DNA of 64,000 nucleotides from Streptomyces sp. NRRL S-118 (GTDB taxonomy: Bacteria; Actinomycetota; Actinomycetes; Streptomycetales; Streptomycetaceae), in the NCBI RefSeq assembly GCF_000716335.1, contig NZ_KL591022.1, forward strand, positions 54,752 through 118,751, in the 5' to 3' direction. The notes under the pieces were generated by a model. The model was given only the letters and a program-made list of their open reading frames with translations, was not told the DNA's origin and did no database searches. The translations under genes were made by a program, and so were the position numbers. How positions within the stretch are numbered: the first letter of the stretch is position 1; each line of letters begins with the position of its first letter. Positions 63,516-64,000 of the stretch are shown piece after piece.

Positions 63516-64000
63516 ATGCTGACGACCGACTACGTTCCGGGCACCCCCAACTGGATCGACCTCGGGGCCCCGGACGTCGACGCCGCCGTCTCCTTCTACT
63601 CCGCGGTGTTCGGCTGGACCTTCCAGTCGGCCGGCCAGGACGCCGGGGGATACGGTTTCCTCCAGCTGGACGGCCGGACCGTGGCGGGTGTCGGCCCGCT
63701 CACCGAGGAGGGGGCCTCCTCCGCCTGGACGGTGTACCTGCTGGCCGAGGACGCGGACGCCACGATGGACGCGGTGCGGCAGGCGGGCGGCTCGGTACGG
63801 GTCGAGCCGATGGACGTCTTCACCTCCGGCCGGATGGCGGCCTTCACCGACCCGACGGGCGCCGACTTCGCGGTGTGGCAACCCGGCGACGTCAGGGGCG
63901 TGGACCTCGTCATGGAGCCGAACAGCCTGTGCTGGACGGAGCTGTACACCACCGACGCGGACGCGGCCAAGGACTTCTACCGCTCGGTCTTCTCCTGGGA
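63516..64000 (+). CDS. VOC-family protein (3' end outside window)
   Basis: At least 161 codons of a protein with two vicinal-oxygen-chelate domains: TPNWIDLGAPDVDAAVSFY, FGWTFQS, VAGVGPLTEE, and the second repeat beginning LCWTELYTTDADAAKDFY. Resembles glyoxalase/bleomycin-resistance-like hypothetical proteins (27 kDa antigen Cfp30B type). ATG at 63516 with GGAGGG upstream. The end lies past the window. Confidence 0.88.
   Translation, partial: MLTTDYVPGTPNWIDLGAPDVDAAVSFYSAVFGWTFQSAGQDAGGYGFLQLDGRTVAGVGPLTEEGASSAWTVYLLAEDADATMDAVRQAGGSVRVEPMDVFTSGRMAAFTDPTGADFAVWQPGDVRGVDLVMEPNSLCWTELYTTDADAAKDFYRSVFSW

Overview
The window is high-GC actinobacterial chromosome, almost certainly Streptomyces. 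GTG and TTG starts are common, third codon positions are GC-saturated, and the gene families are typical of the genus: Rpf/LysM/M23 hydrolase, SpoIIE-type phosphatases, DUF5959, DUF6296, DUF6777, tyrosinase MelC1/MelC2, ergothioneine genes and the c-di-GMP enzyme RmdA. From memory, the right third (about 42-62.4 kb) follows the order of S. coelicolor SCO0910-SCO0930, with a melanin operon added. No rRNA, tRNA, CRISPR array or intact insertion sequence was seen.

0-13.6 kb is a scarred accessory stretch. It starts inside a kdpD sensor kinase and carries a DUF5959 gene. Two decayed IS5-type transposase remnants bracket a nucleotidyltransferase and a membrane protein. A degenerate second copy of the panD leader and first codons lies near 4.7 kb. 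A solitary binding lipoprotein and a 944-residue PAS/GAF/SpoIIE phosphatase follow, then a broken PAS/SpoIIE gene whose halves now face opposite ways. panD leads a small operon with an Asp/Glu racemase-family gene. gndA (6-phosphogluconate dehydrogenase) closes the section.

13.8-27.7 kb holds an Rpf-LysM-M23 cell-wall hydrolase, a DMT transporter, an unusual SDR-like protein with a zinc-ribbon-like insert and no catalytic tyrosine, and a 56-codon peptide gene with a strong ribosome site and its own terminator. Next come a lipase maturation factor, a YndJ/DUF1990 operon controlled by two identical palindromes, a DUF6777 lipoprotein, a second SpoIIE phosphatase, a wax ester synthase/DGAT, an Fpg/Nei glycosylase and an orphan zinc-finger anti-sigma factor.

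27.8-43 kb contains a LytTR regulator, a small membrane protein, a sodium:solute symporter and a LytS-type kinase in one direction, probably a sense-and-import unit. An orphan ECF sigma factor, a CapA-like lipoprotein, an amino-acid permease, a lysyl-tRNA synthetase remnant and a surface block follow: NodB deacetylase, class F sortase, two related membrane-anchored secreted proteins, DUF4239, a Pro-rich exported protein and an SCO0930-type lipoprotein.

43.4-64 kb contains a methyltransferase coupled to rmdA, a LysR regulator divergent from the sdhCAB succinate dehydrogenase/fumarate reductase operon, melC1-melC2, a luciferase-like monooxygenase, a HAD phosphatase and dodecin. A DasA-like sugar-binding lipoprotein with a DasR-type operator comes next, then olsB-olsA for ornithine lipid, the overlapping egtABCD ergothioneine operon, a PARG-like macrodomain protein and the start of a VOC protein.
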